Shown: piece by piece, positions 46,370-55,331 of the stretch
Numbering within the stretch: the first letter of the stretch is position 1
Layout: the number at the start of each line of letters is the position of its first letter
NCBI GenBank assembly: GCA_015272395.1
Contig: JACYLQ010000045.1
Coordinates: 1 to 64,000, forward strand
From: Calothrix sp. C42_A2020_038
GTDB lineage: Bacteria > Cyanobacteriota > Cyanobacteriia > Cyanobacteriales > Nostocaceae
Reading direction: 5' to 3'
Length of the DNA stretch: 64,000 bases
Translations under genes and position numbers: made by a program
The notes under the pieces: model-generated
The model's input: only the letters and a program-made list of their open reading frames with translations
Told to the model about the DNA's origin: nothing
Database searches by the model: none

Positions 46370-47655
46370 ATAACTGTTCCATCAGGTATTAGGGCATTTT
46401 TCAGTACTACTGTGATACCGCTTCTGATGTAAAAGCCTTGAGCTTCACGGTTGGCTTCCTGAACGTTATCTTTGTTGATGATGCGAACATCACGACCAAT
46501 ACGGGCATTTTTATCAACGATTGCACGGCGAATGATTGTGTCACTACCAATTCCAACTGGGATATTACCCTGCTCTGAGGTCGCTTGTCTTTCTGCGAAA
46601 GCTTGATAATAGTCGGCGCCCATCAATAAGGAATCCTCGATAATACACCCAGAGTCAACGCGCGCTCTTACCCCAAGTACAGAGTGTTCAATTCGACAAT
46701 TTTTGAGGATGCATCCTTCACCAATTATTGATTGAGTAATTTGACAGTCTAATAATTTACTAGGAGGTAAATAACGAGCGCGAGTGTAAATCGGAGCTTG
46801 TTCTTCATAGAAACTAAATGGGGGTAGTGGCTGTTGTGTTAAAGCTAAATTCGCATGATAGAAAGACTCGATTGTCCCAATGTCTTCCCAATAACCATCA
46901 AACAAGTAAGCTTGAACACTATAGTCTTTAGCTGCATCTGGAATAATCTCTTTACCAAAATCTGTTCGCTCTAAAGACTCTTTAAGCAGCTTAATCAAAA
47001 CTTCTTTTTTAAACACGTAAATCCCCATTGAGGCAATGTACGGTTGTAGCTTGGCTTGTTGTTCAGATAAACCAAGTACACTTGTATCTACCTGCATTTG
47101 TTTAAGAGCTTCACCTTTCGGTTTTTCACTAAAGCTAACTACCCTACCAGAGTCATCGATTTTCATCAACCCAAAATCAGACGCGCGTCGTTCATCCATC
47201 GGTATTACCGAGAGGGTAATATCGGCATTTGTTTGACGATGACGTTCAACGAACAAACGATAGTCCATCCGATAAAGATGGTCTCCCGATAAAATCAGAA
47301 ATTCAGTTACATCCCATTCTTCTAATAACCATAAGTATTGACGCACTGCATCTGCTGTTCCTTGAAACCAGCTTGGGTTTTCGGGCGTTTGCTGTGCTGC
47401 CAAAACCTCAACAAATCCTTCGCTAAAACCGGCAAAAGTATACGCGCGGGCGATATGACGGTTTAGAGAAGCTGAGTTGAACTGTGTCAGGACATATATC
47501 TTATATATTTCCGAATTTATGCAGTTACTTACGGGAATATCTATTAAGCGGTATTTGCCTGCCACTGGTACCGCTGGTTTTGCACGTAACTTGGTTAATG
47601 GGTAGAGGCGGGTACCTGCACCGCCGCCGAGAATTATTGATAATACCTTTTTCAC
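46366..47655 (-). CDS. glgC: Glucose-1-phosphate adenylyltransferase
   Basis: ADP-glucose pyrophosphorylase, the committed step of glycogen synthesis in cyanobacteria, allosterically controlled by 3-phosphoglycerate and phosphate. Its 429 aa match the family. Motifs: nucleotide loop [31 protein letters not shown], the glucose-1-phosphate region [28 protein letters not shown], and a C-terminal left-handed beta-helix ([24 protein letters not shown]-like). The conserved C-terminal regulatory Lys lies in [14 protein letters not shown]. It is monocistronic and preceded by 200 bp without another gene. Confidence 0.96.
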   Translation of the reverse strand: MKKVLSIILGGGAGTRLYPLTKLRAKPAVPVAGKYRLIDIPVSNCINSEIYKIYVLTQFNSASLNRHIARAYTFAGFSEGFVEVLAAQQTPENPSWFQGTADAVRQYLWLLEEWDVTEFLILSGDHLYRMDYRLFVERHRQTNADITLSVIPMDERRASDFGLMKIDDSGRVVSFSEKPKGEALKQMQVDTSVLGLSEQQAKLQPYIASMGIYVFKKEVLIKLLKESLERTDFGKEIIPDAAKDYSVQAYLFDGYWEDIGTIESFYHANLALTQQPLPPFSFYEEQAPIYTRARYLPPSKLLDCQITQSIIGEGCILKNCRIEHSVLGVRARVDSGCIIEDSLLMGADYYQAFAERQATSEQGNIPVGIGSDTIIRRAIVDKNARIGRDVRIINKDNVQEANREAQGFYIRSGITVVLKNALIPDGTVI

Positions 47656-47868
47656 TCTGAGTTCTCCCGACTGCCGTTCATCTCCACTTCCAGTTTAGGA
47701 TGCTCTGTGGCTACTGATAAAGGGGTTACAAAAATCTATTGAGTTTATTGCCTCAGTAGTTAATATCACTAAATGTAACTTAGCATCTAGTCAATACGTA
47801 AATCTTTGTATCAAAACTAGATATCAAAATACTACATCAAGGTATCTTTAAGGTTTAGTTTTTACTTC

Positions 47869-48147
47869 CTAATTCCAAAATTTCATCAGACCACGTTTTT
47901 GGGATAGTTTGATAGACTTTACCCAAGGTTGTTGTGACAGTTCAGAAACTGTACTAGGTGAAACTGTGGCAGTAAAAATATTTCTACCGTCATTTGCATC
48001 TCCAATTCCCAAGCTCTCAAGAAATGTAACAGCTTGGGTATCAAGTGACTCATTGGTATGAATAAAAACCACCAGTTTCGGTTCTTCTAAGTTCTCAACT
48101 TCGTCAATAGCTATTGCCAAAGCAGCATCAAGTTTCTGATAGTTCAT
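47869..48147 (-). CDS. Stand-alone subtilase propeptide-like inhibitor
   Basis: A 92-aa protein resembling the I9-type inhibitory propeptide of subtilisin-like proteases but without a protease attached. MNYQKLDAALAIAIDEVENL and PKLVVFIHTNE, then ATVSPSTVSELSQQPWVKSI, run in the same order as the N-terminal region (MKHEKLSAGLLLAYEDYQN, VVFIYCDEH, DGLDALSEEEAVQRIKP) of the subtilase at 48810-50534. Independent I9 proteins elsewhere act as protease inhibitors or folding chaperones. It probably acts in trans on the neighbouring subtilase. An AAGGAT site precedes the ATG, with a 20-bp palindrome 22 bp upstream. Confidence 0.65.
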   Translation of the reverse strand: MNYQKLDAALAIAIDEVENLEEPKLVVFIHTNESLDTQAVTFLESLGIGDANDGRNIFTATVSPSTVSELSQQPWVKSIKLSQKRGLMKFWN

Positions 48148-48169
48148 ATGCTTATCCTTAAAATGAGTC

Positions 48170-48189
48170 CCCGTCCTTAAGGACGGGGT
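48170..48189. repeat. Perfect 20-bp palindrome before the inhibitor gene
   Basis: CCCCGTCCTTAAGGACGGGG is a perfect palindrome just upstream of the ribosome-binding site of the inhibitor gene (minus strand). It differs from 91-110 by one symmetric base pair. It could act as a leader hairpin, a terminator or an old insertion-element end. Confidence 0.55.
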
Positions 48190-48809
48190 CTTTAATTACA
48201 ACCAAGTTATTTACAACCAAGTTATCAAACTTATTTAGTATGCGTAACTATCTTAAGGATAAAGTCTAAAGTTTGTCTAGTACAATAGTTTGATGTCTTC
48301 GCAAAAAAAAACGGTGCCGTTTCTCAAAACTGGCGCCGTGTAAAAAGTTGTTCCCAGAAAGTTCTTAGTACTAAAAAATAGTAATTTTAGATTTAAAGCT
48401 TCAACTTATACTAATTGTTTCGTCTCAATGCTTTTGTTTACTTGATGTGTACATAATATAAATACTGCCTGCACTCAAACATCGACATAAAGTTTGGATT
48501 TTAACTCCCTTTCCCTCCACCAAATGATTGTCAAACTAAAGACTCAAGAGAGAGAAAATTGACTTCTGCTTAAGATGATGTTTGAAAACGATATATGACC
48601 TCTCTTTCCACACAAATTGCTTGTAGAGACGCGTAAAACCGAAGCGTCTCTACAAGGTCTGAAATGTCCTATTCATTGCCGCAGGCAAATTGTTATGGTA
48701 AGAGGTACCAGTTACTCACCCTTGAATGATCAGCAGTATCCTACCAGGGAAGGGGTTAGGTTCAAGGGTTAACATTGATACTTATGAACATCCTTAAGGA
48801 TGCCATAAC
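48190..48809. other. Repeat-containing spacer between inhibitor and subtilase
   Basis: About 620 bp without a supported gene. It contains the hairpin TTGTAGAGACGC/GCGTCTCTACAA (48621-48632 and 48644-48655, perfect 12 bp), and a minus-strand copy of the AGTATCAATGTTAAC dispersed repeat at 48746-48795 next to a run of TACCAGGGAAGGGG. The rest is AT-rich. Confidence 0.55.
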
Positions 48810-50534
48810 TTATAAATTCTCGGCATTAATTAATCCAAATCCCCATTTCGGGTCAAAAGTACCTTGAGGCTTTTCGGGAATTGTACTATTTTTGCGTAGT
48901 AATTCTTTGACTTGCTCAGGTGTCAAACTAGGGTCACGTTGTAACAACAGAGCTACTAAACCTGTGACAAATGGACATGCCATACTTGTACCAGCCATGA
49001 TCACAAACTTGGAGTTAATCATCATGGAGCGATCGAAACCTGCATTTGAGGACATTGTAGAAACAATCATTGCCCCTGGCGCCGCAACATCAGGTTTCTG
49101 AGCATTGTTGCGAAGTGGTCCTTCGCTACTAAACTCTGAAATCGTGTCTATTTCTAATCCGACTTCGCGTTCTTTTCCGTCAATGTCGTTATACTTAGCT
49201 TTTGTTGTGTAAGCAGCTACAGTGATTGCACTAGCCGCAGCTCCTGGAGAGCCTATTTTCGTTGTATCTTGAACACTCTTACCTGTAAAAAATACTGACC
49301 CAGAGTTATCAATTGTCCAGACATCGACACGAGTTGAATTCGATGTATTGTTTCGTAACCGTAATTGCCAAATTCCACCTGTTACTTGTGAAGCTCTCAC
49401 ACCACGAATTTGCACGAAGAAATTATAGTCTCCATTGGCGGCATCAGCACCAGGTGTCACCACTCTGACACGCGCGTCAGGTAAATTATATTCCTGCGCG
49501 GGATTACCTTCTGTCACAACTTTTTGCCAAGGAGTGACAAGACCACTAGGACTCCGTAATTGCACCTCCAACTTTGCGTTAGAGTACCATCCATTCAACC
49601 AAACAATACCAGCTTGATTAGGTGGTACATTGAATCGCATCGAATTTATCGAAGATGGTGCAACTAAACTTTGACCATGAATATTGTCGTTACCTTCATT
49701 CCCTGCTGCACAACAAACAATTCTTCCCGGACCTGTTTCAGCATCAATAATTTTAGATAGTGAGTCACTACCATCGTGTGCGTCAGCATGTCCACCCAAA
49801 CTCAGATTCACCACTGCTGGTTTACCTAACTCCCGCGCGACTCGGAAAACATAGCGAACAGCATCCGCAATGTGAGCATCCTGCAAATCACTCTTAACAA
49901 CAACTAATTCTGCTTCAGGCGCCACACCAGTATAATTTTCATCTACTCCTGCGGCAATACCAGCAACATGTGTACCGTGTCCATCGGTATCTTGAGAAAC
50001 GGTGAGCAACTCTTTTGTAAACTCGGCGCCGTAACTACCTTCTGCCACACCAGGACCAGAAATCGTTTGGTCCCAAATACGCAAAATGCGTCCAGCAAAA
50101 GCAGGATGTTTGGCATCAATACCACTGTCTATAATGCCAATCAGTACACCTTTACCTGTTAACCCTGTTTTATTCTTGAACTCAGGAAGTTTGACTCTGT
50201 TAGGTGCAACATCCATCAATAATTTCATCTTCCGTGATGGCTTGATACGTTGAACTGCTTCTTCTTCGGATAGTGCATCTAAACCATCGATAGGTAAATA
50301 CGCTGTTCTAACTTGACCCGCACTTTGGTTAACTACAATTCCATATGGTTCAAGGTGACTCAAGTCGGCATGTTCATCACAGTATATGAATACCACGCTT
50401 TTAGTTGGCTTAACATTACTTTTTGCCGAAACGATGCCAAGAGAACGCTTATGAGGTACTAGCGCCTGCTCACCTTCGTTTTGATAATCTTCATATGCCA
50501 GCAGTAGTCCGGCAGAAAGCTTTTCGTGTTTCAT
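48810..50534 (-). CDS. Subtilisin-like serine protease (S8) with propeptide and insertion
   Basis: A 574-aa subtilase. Residues 1-105 look like an I9-type propeptide. The catalytic triad is Asp136 (IGIIDSGID), His186 (DTDGHGTHVAGIA) and Ser517 (MAGTSMACPF). The oxyanion Asn lies in CCAAGNEGND. His and Ser are about 330 residues apart, roughly 170 more than in subtilisin. The extra segment (about residues 290-430, VWLNGWYSNAKLEVQLRSP onwards) looks like an inserted beta-sandwich domain. No signal peptide is seen, so it may be cytoplasmic or exported by another route. The small inhibitor gene lies 660 bp downstream on the same strand. Confidence 0.9.
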   Translation of the reverse strand: MKHEKLSAGLLLAYEDYQNEGEQALVPHKRSLGIVSAKSNVKPTKSVVFIYCDEHADLSHLEPYGIVVNQSAGQVRTAYLPIDGLDALSEEEAVQRIKPSRKMKLLMDVAPNRVKLPEFKNKTGLTGKGVLIGIIDSGIDAKHPAFAGRILRIWDQTISGPGVAEGSYGAEFTKELLTVSQDTDGHGTHVAGIAAGVDENYTGVAPEAELVVVKSDLQDAHIADAVRYVFRVARELGKPAVVNLSLGGHADAHDGSDSLSKIIDAETGPGRIVCCAAGNEGNDNIHGQSLVAPSSINSMRFNVPPNQAGIVWLNGWYSNAKLEVQLRSPSGLVTPWQKVVTEGNPAQEYNLPDARVRVVTPGADAANGDYNFFVQIRGVRASQVTGGIWQLRLRNNTSNSTRVDVWTIDNSGSVFFTGKSVQDTTKIGSPGAAASAITVAAYTTKAKYNDIDGKEREVGLEIDTISEFSSEGPLRNNAQKPDVAAPGAMIVSTMSSNAGFDRSMMINSKFVIMAGTSMACPFVTGLVALLLQRDPSLTPEQVKELLRKNSTIPEKPQGTFDPKWGFGLINAENL

Positions 50535-51074
50535 TTTTATCCTCTATATTTTTTATGTTGTTGTGGTTAGTTAGTTATATACCTAGACAGGAGTTGATTA
50601 TTACCTAACTTACTTGTGTATGCCTTGAATACGTTTTGAGAAACTCTGCATTATGCCAGTATCTCTTTAGACAATGCAGACCTTTATAGCTTTCTCGATT
50701 CCACATCGGAAAGGGGGTATCACCCCTCTTTAAATTTCAACAAATATAACTTTATTCGTTACTTTCGTATAAAAGTATACTTAAATGTACAGTTTTTGAG
50801 AGTCTCGTCAGAAAATTAAATCAATGATAAATTCTTCTTTAATAAACCCTGTTAAGGATATACATTTATTTTTACAGTGATTTCGGAAAATTCTAAATCA
50901 GTGATTTTATTTTGTTTGAAGTATAATATTATAGCTACAGCAATTTTTAGGTTGCGCTTTTGTATTAAAAAATTCCCGACGCGCGGTTTTAGCTGTCAGG
51001 AATGTGTTGTTATATGCCAATTTTGTGGTAATCTAGTTGCCAAAATTCATGACCTAGACTACTCTTGACCATAA
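50535..51074. other. AT-rich intergenic region
   Basis: 540 bp upstream of the subtilase gene. A short plus-strand open frame (50877-51068, Cys-containing) has a GTG start, no ribosome-binding site and no family resemblance, so it is not called. No strong hairpin or repeat was seen apart from short AT runs. Confidence 0.4.
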
Positions 51075-51278
51075 CTATTTAATATTGGCTTTAGCATCCT
51101 TTACTGCTGCAAAAAAGCTGATTGCAGTTAGGGGAATACTCACAGCTAATATGATGGCAGTTGTTTGCATACCGAGGTCTGGTTGACCAGAAGTGATTTC
51201 AAATACACAACCGACCCCTGCGATTGCAGCGATGCACGAAATTGCCAGGAATAAACCGCTTTTGGGAGTTAGATACAC
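51075..51278 (-). CDS. Small two-helix membrane protein
   Basis: A 67-aa protein with two hydrophobic segments (LFLAISCIAAIAGVGCVFEI and TTAIILAVSIPLTAISFFAA) separated by a short polar loop (TSGQPDLGMQ), and a charged tail DAKANIK. This pattern looks like a conserved short cyanobacterial membrane protein. Function unknown. It lies 15 bp after the deformylase stop on the same strand, so it is probably co-transcribed. Confidence 0.65.
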   Translation of the reverse strand: MYLTPKSGLFLAISCIAAIAGVGCVFEITSGQPDLGMQTTAIILAVSIPLTAISFFAAVKDAKANIK

Positions 51279-51293
51279 TTTTGTTATCCGCCT

Positions 51294-51860
51294 TTATACT
51301 ATAGGTTTAACTGCTTGTTGCGAGAAACCATTTTTAGATAGTTCTTGGGCCAATGCAAGCGAATTTTCTACGCGGTCTACAAAAACTACACCATTAAGAT
51401 GGTCCATCTCGTGTAAAATGCAACGTGCGAGTAAACCGTCAGCTTTGAGCGTTTTGGGACGCCCGTATTCGTCTTTGTAAGCGATTTCTACTTTTTCCGG
51501 ACGTTTCACATCCATATAAACATTGGGTATGCTCAAACATCCTTCTTGAGCAAGACATATTTCCTGACTAGTTTGTTTAATAGTGGGGTTGATTAATACC
51601 AGAGGTGGTATGTTGGGTTTATCGATTTCCAAGTCGATAACGATAAGTTGCTTGTTAACACCAACTTGTGGCGCCGCCAACCCGATACCATCACTGCTAT
51701 ACATTGTTTGCAGCATTTGCCGCGCCAGTTTACGGACTTCTTCATCAATTTTTGTAATCCGTTTGGCTGGTTGACGCAGCGCACGGTCTCCCAAATAGTG
51801 CAACTGCAAAGGTGGATTTTTTAACTTTTTTTTCTCAACGGCGATAGTATCAGATGGCAT
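51294..51860 (-). CDS. def: Peptide deformylase
   Basis: Fe/Zn hydrolase that removes the N-formyl group from nascent proteins. All three motifs are present: GIGLAAPQVG, EGCLSIPN (metal Cys) and LHEMDHLNG (HExxH). The ATG at 51860 (MPSDTIAVEKKKLK) gives 188 aa, close to the usual 170-190. The open frame extends 67 codons upstream, but that part is not conserved-looking, so I trim it. It is the first of two same-strand genes and is divergent from ftsX. Confidence 0.93.
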   Translation of the reverse strand: MPSDTIAVEKKKLKNPPLQLHYLGDRALRQPAKRITKIDEEVRKLARQMLQTMYSSDGIGLAAPQVGVNKQLIVIDLEIDKPNIPPLVLINPTIKQTSQEICLAQEGCLSIPNVYMDVKRPEKVEIAYKDEYGRPKTLKADGLLARCILHEMDHLNGVVFVDRVENSLALAQELSKNGFSQQAVKPIV

Positions 51861-52185
51861 GGGAAATGTCACTCGCTCTATTTGGCTAGTTTTATACGGT
51901 ACTAATGATTTAATGTTAACAATTCTGAGAGCCAAGCGGAGATAATTGGGTGAAGTGGAATCGACTTTTAGACCAACGCGATATATAACATGAACAAATT
52001 GTGATAATTTATACTGATATTTTTCTTGGATTCTAAACACGTAAATGAAACTTACGCTCACTTGTTGGAACCCCCGGATTTATCATTGGAGCAGTTCAGC
52101 TCTTTACTGTTTTCCCCTGCGAAAGTTATAACAGTAACCTGATATTGACTGGTGTTGTAGTCAGAATCGACACATAGGGGAAAAC
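51861..52185. other. Divergent def/ftsX intergenic region
   Basis: 325 bp carrying the promoters of two divergent genes. No clear palindrome, repeat or small gene is visible. Confidence 0.4.
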
Positions 52186-53088
52186 GTGTTAAAGATATTT
52201 ACAAAGCTAGATTACCTGCTTAAAGAAACATTTTTAGGTTTAAAACGGGGTGGTTGGATGAACTGGGCAGCAGTAAGCACTGTGACTGTGTTACTGTTTT
52301 TGTTCGGTATGAGTCTCCAAACTTCTTGGCAATTAGAAAAGCTTCTTAACCAGTTTGGCAGTCAATTAGAAGTATCGGTTTATCTTGAACGCAATGCTTA
52401 TGCTGCGACTGTGGCGCCGATAGTTGCTCAGATCCCAGAAGTTGTGAATGTCGAGAAAATAACCAAAGATCAAGCTTGGAAAAACCTAGTTCAAGAGTTG
52501 GGAATATCTAATATTGAAGGTGCTACCCAGCAGCTTGGTAGCAACCCGCTAGTAGATGAATTGAAAGTCAAAGCCAAAAACTCTGATGTAGTACCAAATT
52601 TGGCGACGCAACTTGCAAAAATTAAAGGTGTCGAAACAGTTCAGTATGTAGATGAAGCAGTTGTACGCATTGCTCAGTTACATCGCGGTTTAAATTGGAT
52701 GACATTTACTATTACAGTTATTCTGACTTTAACGGCTATTGCTGTAACTAGTATTACAATTCGCTTAATTGTCATGGCACGGCGCCGTGAAATTGAAGTT
52801 ATGCAGCTTGTTGGCGCCACTTCTACGTGGATATACTTACCGTTTGTTTTTCAAGGAATTGCATTCGGCTTACTTGGTGGTGGAATTGCATGGAGTTTTA
52901 TTAGTTTGACTTCTCAGTTCACCAACAAGTTGCTCCGCAACCAACCTGAATTTATCAAATTTCTCACCACAGGTTTACAACTAAGTACAACACAAGTATT
53001 ACTTTTACCACTAGTTCTCTTGGGATTCGGTGCAATAGTAGGATTAGTGGGTAGCTTGTTTGCTGTTCGTCGCTTTGCTAAGAGTTAG
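52186..53088 (+). CDS. ftsX: Cell-division permease FtsX
   Basis: Integral membrane partner of the FtsE ATPase, which controls peptidoglycan hydrolases at the septum. It is 300 aa with an N-terminal membrane segment (AAVSTVTVLLFLFGMSLQ), a periplasmic domain (LEVSVYLERNAYAATVAPIV, VNVEKITKDQAWKNLVQEL) and three C-terminal membrane segments with the FtsX loop MARRREIEVMQLVGATSTWI. The start is GTG with AGGGGAAAA a few bases upstream. No ftsE lies next to it, which is common in cyanobacteria. A DUF3598 gene follows after 70 bp. Confidence 0.92.
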   Translation: MLKIFTKLDYLLKETFLGLKRGGWMNWAAVSTVTVLLFLFGMSLQTSWQLEKLLNQFGSQLEVSVYLERNAYAATVAPIVAQIPEVVNVEKITKDQAWKNLVQELGISNIEGATQQLGSNPLVDELKVKAKNSDVVPNLATQLAKIKGVETVQYVDEAVVRIAQLHRGLNWMTFTITVILTLTAIAVTSITIRLIVMARRREIEVMQLVGATSTWIYLPFVFQGIAFGLLGGGIAWSFISLTSQFTNKLLRNQPEFIKFLTTGLQLSTTQVLLLPLVLLGFGAIVGLVGSLFAVRRFAKS

Positions 53089-53158
53089 TGCGCTCAGGCG
53101 ATTAAAAACTCGCACTTCGTTGTTAGCTTATTGCTAGGGTTGCATATCCTAATTTATT

Positions 53159-53971
53159 ATGCGTAATCAATGGGAATCTTTTCTGCAAAATCTGAATGTT
53201 TGGGTAGGTTCGTTTACACAGTTTTCACCCCAAGGAGAACTACTCGAAGACCGTCCTAGTCGTTTAACCCTCGAAAGAATTAATGATGGTCAGTCCGCAC
53301 AGTTAACGTTACAGCGTGAAGGATTAGAAGATTTAGTACTAGAGTTCAGTACGCTGTCGCGTAGTATACTGTTTTTTGAAAACGGCGCCTTTAGCCAGGG
53401 AACAATACAGTTTGCTCCGTTTACAGAGTTTGGTGCCGAATTTGGCTTTATTCATCAAAATCATCGACTTCGCCTAGTACAGCTATTTAATCAAGATGGC
53501 AATTTACGCTCATTAACTTTAATTCGCGAACACAGTGAAGGTAGTGATAAAGTCGAGCGTCCACCACTCACAGTTGATGCATTACTGGGCGAATGGGAAG
53601 GAAAAACTGTTACTATATTTCCTGATTCTCGTGATCCTGTGACTTCCACTACCAAGATGCAACTACATCTCAACTCGAAAGGACATCTGATTCAAAATCT
53701 TGGTTTCGGAGACAAAAACATCACCTCAACCGCTAAAATCAACGGCTCAACCCTTGAATTTGATGGAAACCCCGAAAATCCTATACGTGTATTAATGTTG
53801 CCTGGTGGCGCCTCTGCAACTTTCCCTGTCAAAGTACAATTACGACAACCCTTATTTTTGGAAAGCGGATGGTTAGTTGAACCAGGTTGGCGCCAGCGTA
53901 TGGTTCGTTCGTATGACGATAAAGGTGGATGGGTCAGTTTAACTTTGGTATCAGAAACAAAAATCAAGTAA
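53159..53971 (+). CDS. DUF3598 family protein
   Basis: A 270-aa cyanobacterial DUF3598 protein. The family opening MRNQWESFLQNLNVWVGSFT and QFSPQGELLEDRPSRL is clear. Two lipocalin-like or beta-barrel-like halves follow (about 10-130 and 140-270, e.g. LLGEWEGKTVTIFPDSRD, VLMLPGGASATFPV). Related folds include the phycobilin lyases, but no chromophore-lyase activity can be claimed. Function unknown. It follows ftsX by 70 bp on the same strand and may share its transcript. Confidence 0.8.
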   Translation: MRNQWESFLQNLNVWVGSFTQFSPQGELLEDRPSRLTLERINDGQSAQLTLQREGLEDLVLEFSTLSRSILFFENGAFSQGTIQFAPFTEFGAEFGFIHQNHRLRLVQLFNQDGNLRSLTLIREHSEGSDKVERPPLTVDALLGEWEGKTVTIFPDSRDPVTSTTKMQLHLNSKGHLIQNLGFGDKNITSTAKINGSTLEFDGNPENPIRVLMLPGGASATFPVKVQLRQPLFLESGWLVEPGWRQRMVRSYDDKGGWVSLTLVSETKIK

Positions 53972-54032
53972 TTACAAGTAATTATCCAATACCATACCCA
54001 GTTAATTATGGTGGCATCACCCCCGTTCGGGA

Positions 54033-54164
54033 CGAGTGGTTCATGTCATCTGTTTTGGTGGTATGGATAAAATATTTTGTGGCTCAGGCATCGCAAGCCT
54101 CGCAAAATGCATAGGTGGGACACCTGTTCCACAGCACCCCAACACTTATGACACAAACTACTAG
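54033..54164 (+). mobile_element. MITE-like element, copy 3
   Basis: A 132-bp element with ends CGAGTGGTTCATGTCAT and TTATGACACAAACTACTAG. It shares GTTTTGGTGGTATGGATAAA with the copy at 31743 at a comparable distance from the end. The internal GGCTCAGGCATCGCAAGCCTC segment differs somewhat, so this is the most diverged of the three copies. Confidence 0.7.
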
Positions 54165-54237
54165 CAGTATCCCAGTCAGGAAAGGGAAATATATATTTTC
54201 CCCTTCCTTTTAGGAAAGGGGGTTAGGGGAATAGGTT

Positions 54238-54795
54238 TTACTGATTTAAAATTAACCACCACTCTTTCTGCTGTGAGTTCCACATCGGAACAGGTGTCTC
54301 ACCTATTATGTAAGGACCCCAATAGCGACGTGAACCATCTTGAGCAAAAGCTACCACAACATCTCCCTTTGATAATTGTAATTTTTGATCGGGGAGTGAT
54401 AGAAGTAATCCTTTCTCGCTTCCTTCCTGGGGTGCAAAGTCCCAATGCGCTGGAACATGACTATCGGATGTGCTTTTATTGAGTTTACCTCTTGATAGCA
54501 AAGCAAGACGTATAGGTTGATAAGTTTGGTTGCTAAGACGTAAGGTTCCACCCCCAATATTTTTATTGGCATTGGCTTTTAACGAATTATAGGTTAAGAC
54601 CTGAGAGTTGGAATTTGTTGATGATGCATTGGATAAAGTTTCTTGCTGTAGTTGTGAAAATTTCATTGATGATGTTGAAGCCACTTCGGTTGCTGATGGC
54701 TCAAACGAAATTCCCACTTGGTAGCATCCAGCAAACAGTCCTAATGCACCCAAGCAACTAATTGCTAAAAGGGTGTGACGATATTTTGGCATCAT
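54238..54795 (-). CDS. Lipoprotein of unknown function
   Basis: A 185-aa protein with a lipoprotein signal (LLAISCLGALGLFAGCYQ; lipobox LFAGC, lipidated Cys at about 24). A Ser/Asn-rich linker (SSTNSNSQVLTYNSLKAN) leads to a compact C-terminal domain with beta-like stretches (GGTLRLSNQTYQPIRLALLS, GDVVVAFAQDGSRRYWGPYI, PVPMWNSQQKEWWLILNQ). Probably anchored to a membrane facing the periplasm. No domain is recognised. Downstream on its 3' side, CCCCTTCCTTTTAGGAAAGGGG-like sequence near 54200 could terminate it. Confidence 0.7.
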   Translation of the reverse strand: MMPKYRHTLLAISCLGALGLFAGCYQVGISFEPSATEVASTSSMKFSQLQQETLSNASSTNSNSQVLTYNSLKANANKNIGGGTLRLSNQTYQPIRLALLSRGKLNKSTSDSHVPAHWDFAPQEGSEKGLLLSLPDQKLQLSKGDVVVAFAQDGSRRYWGPYIIGETPVPMWNSQQKEWWLILNQ

Positions 54796-54836
54796 ATCTA
54801 ATAAAAATATAGGAAATGAGTATTATTTAGAGACTA

Positions 54837-54936
54837 TGAGGAATTCCAAAAAAATAATTATCCACATTGTGGGTGCTTACATTGACGCTCACCCCACAAA
54901 ACAATTTTGGGTATTTATTTAATTAGAAGTCCCTAA
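54837..54936 (+). mobile_element. Second MITE-like family, copy 2
   Basis: A 100-bp element with inverted ends TGAGGAATTCC and GAAGTCCCTAA. Its right half (CCCCACAA, then TTTTGGGTATTTATTTAATT) is almost the same as 40930-40968. It is shorter than the copy at 40840-40968. Confidence 0.55.
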
Positions 54937-55331
54937 GTTCGTTCTTGTGAATTTACGCCGAGTTGTCTGACGAAGCACCTATCCAATCTTTGAGTCGTTT
55001 TGCTATTATCTGGCAATACAACCAAATGTTTGCAGGTGTTACATTCCTTTGTCGAGTAAGTATATTATCCTACTCTTGAAAGAAATTTATAGAGGGTAAT
55101 AACCCCTTATATAATATGGAGAAGTTAAAAAGATGTTAAGACGAGTTAAGAGAATTTTACTCAGCCTATTCGATATTTAGGACTGGGATTTATTCAGTTG
55201 TAAAACTTACAGAAGGAAAGTCATATCCCTACAATATTATCTATAGCTACCTAATTTGAGATTGTAAACCTCAGAAGTGGATACTTAATAATAATTTGAT
55301 TTTGTTCAAAAATCCATAGTATATAGAAGTT
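54937..55331. other. Intergenic region upstream of ycf20
   Basis: 395 bp. A GGAG before an ATG at 55133 opens a frame of only 15 codons (MLRRVKRILLSLFDI), which may be a remnant or a leader peptide but is not called as a gene. The rest is AT-rich. Confidence 0.35.

Noticed and set aside
50877-51068. Plus-strand 63-codon frame with CQECVVICQFCG cysteines that hint at a zinc ribbon
   Set aside because: GTG start without ribosome-binding site, the rest is low-complexity hydrophobic sequence in AT-rich DNA, and the Cys spacing is not a regular zinc-binding pair.
55133-55180. 15-codon open frame MLRRVKRILLSLFDI with a GGAG upstream
   Set aside because: Too short to support as a gene from sequence alone; noted in the intergenic entry only.
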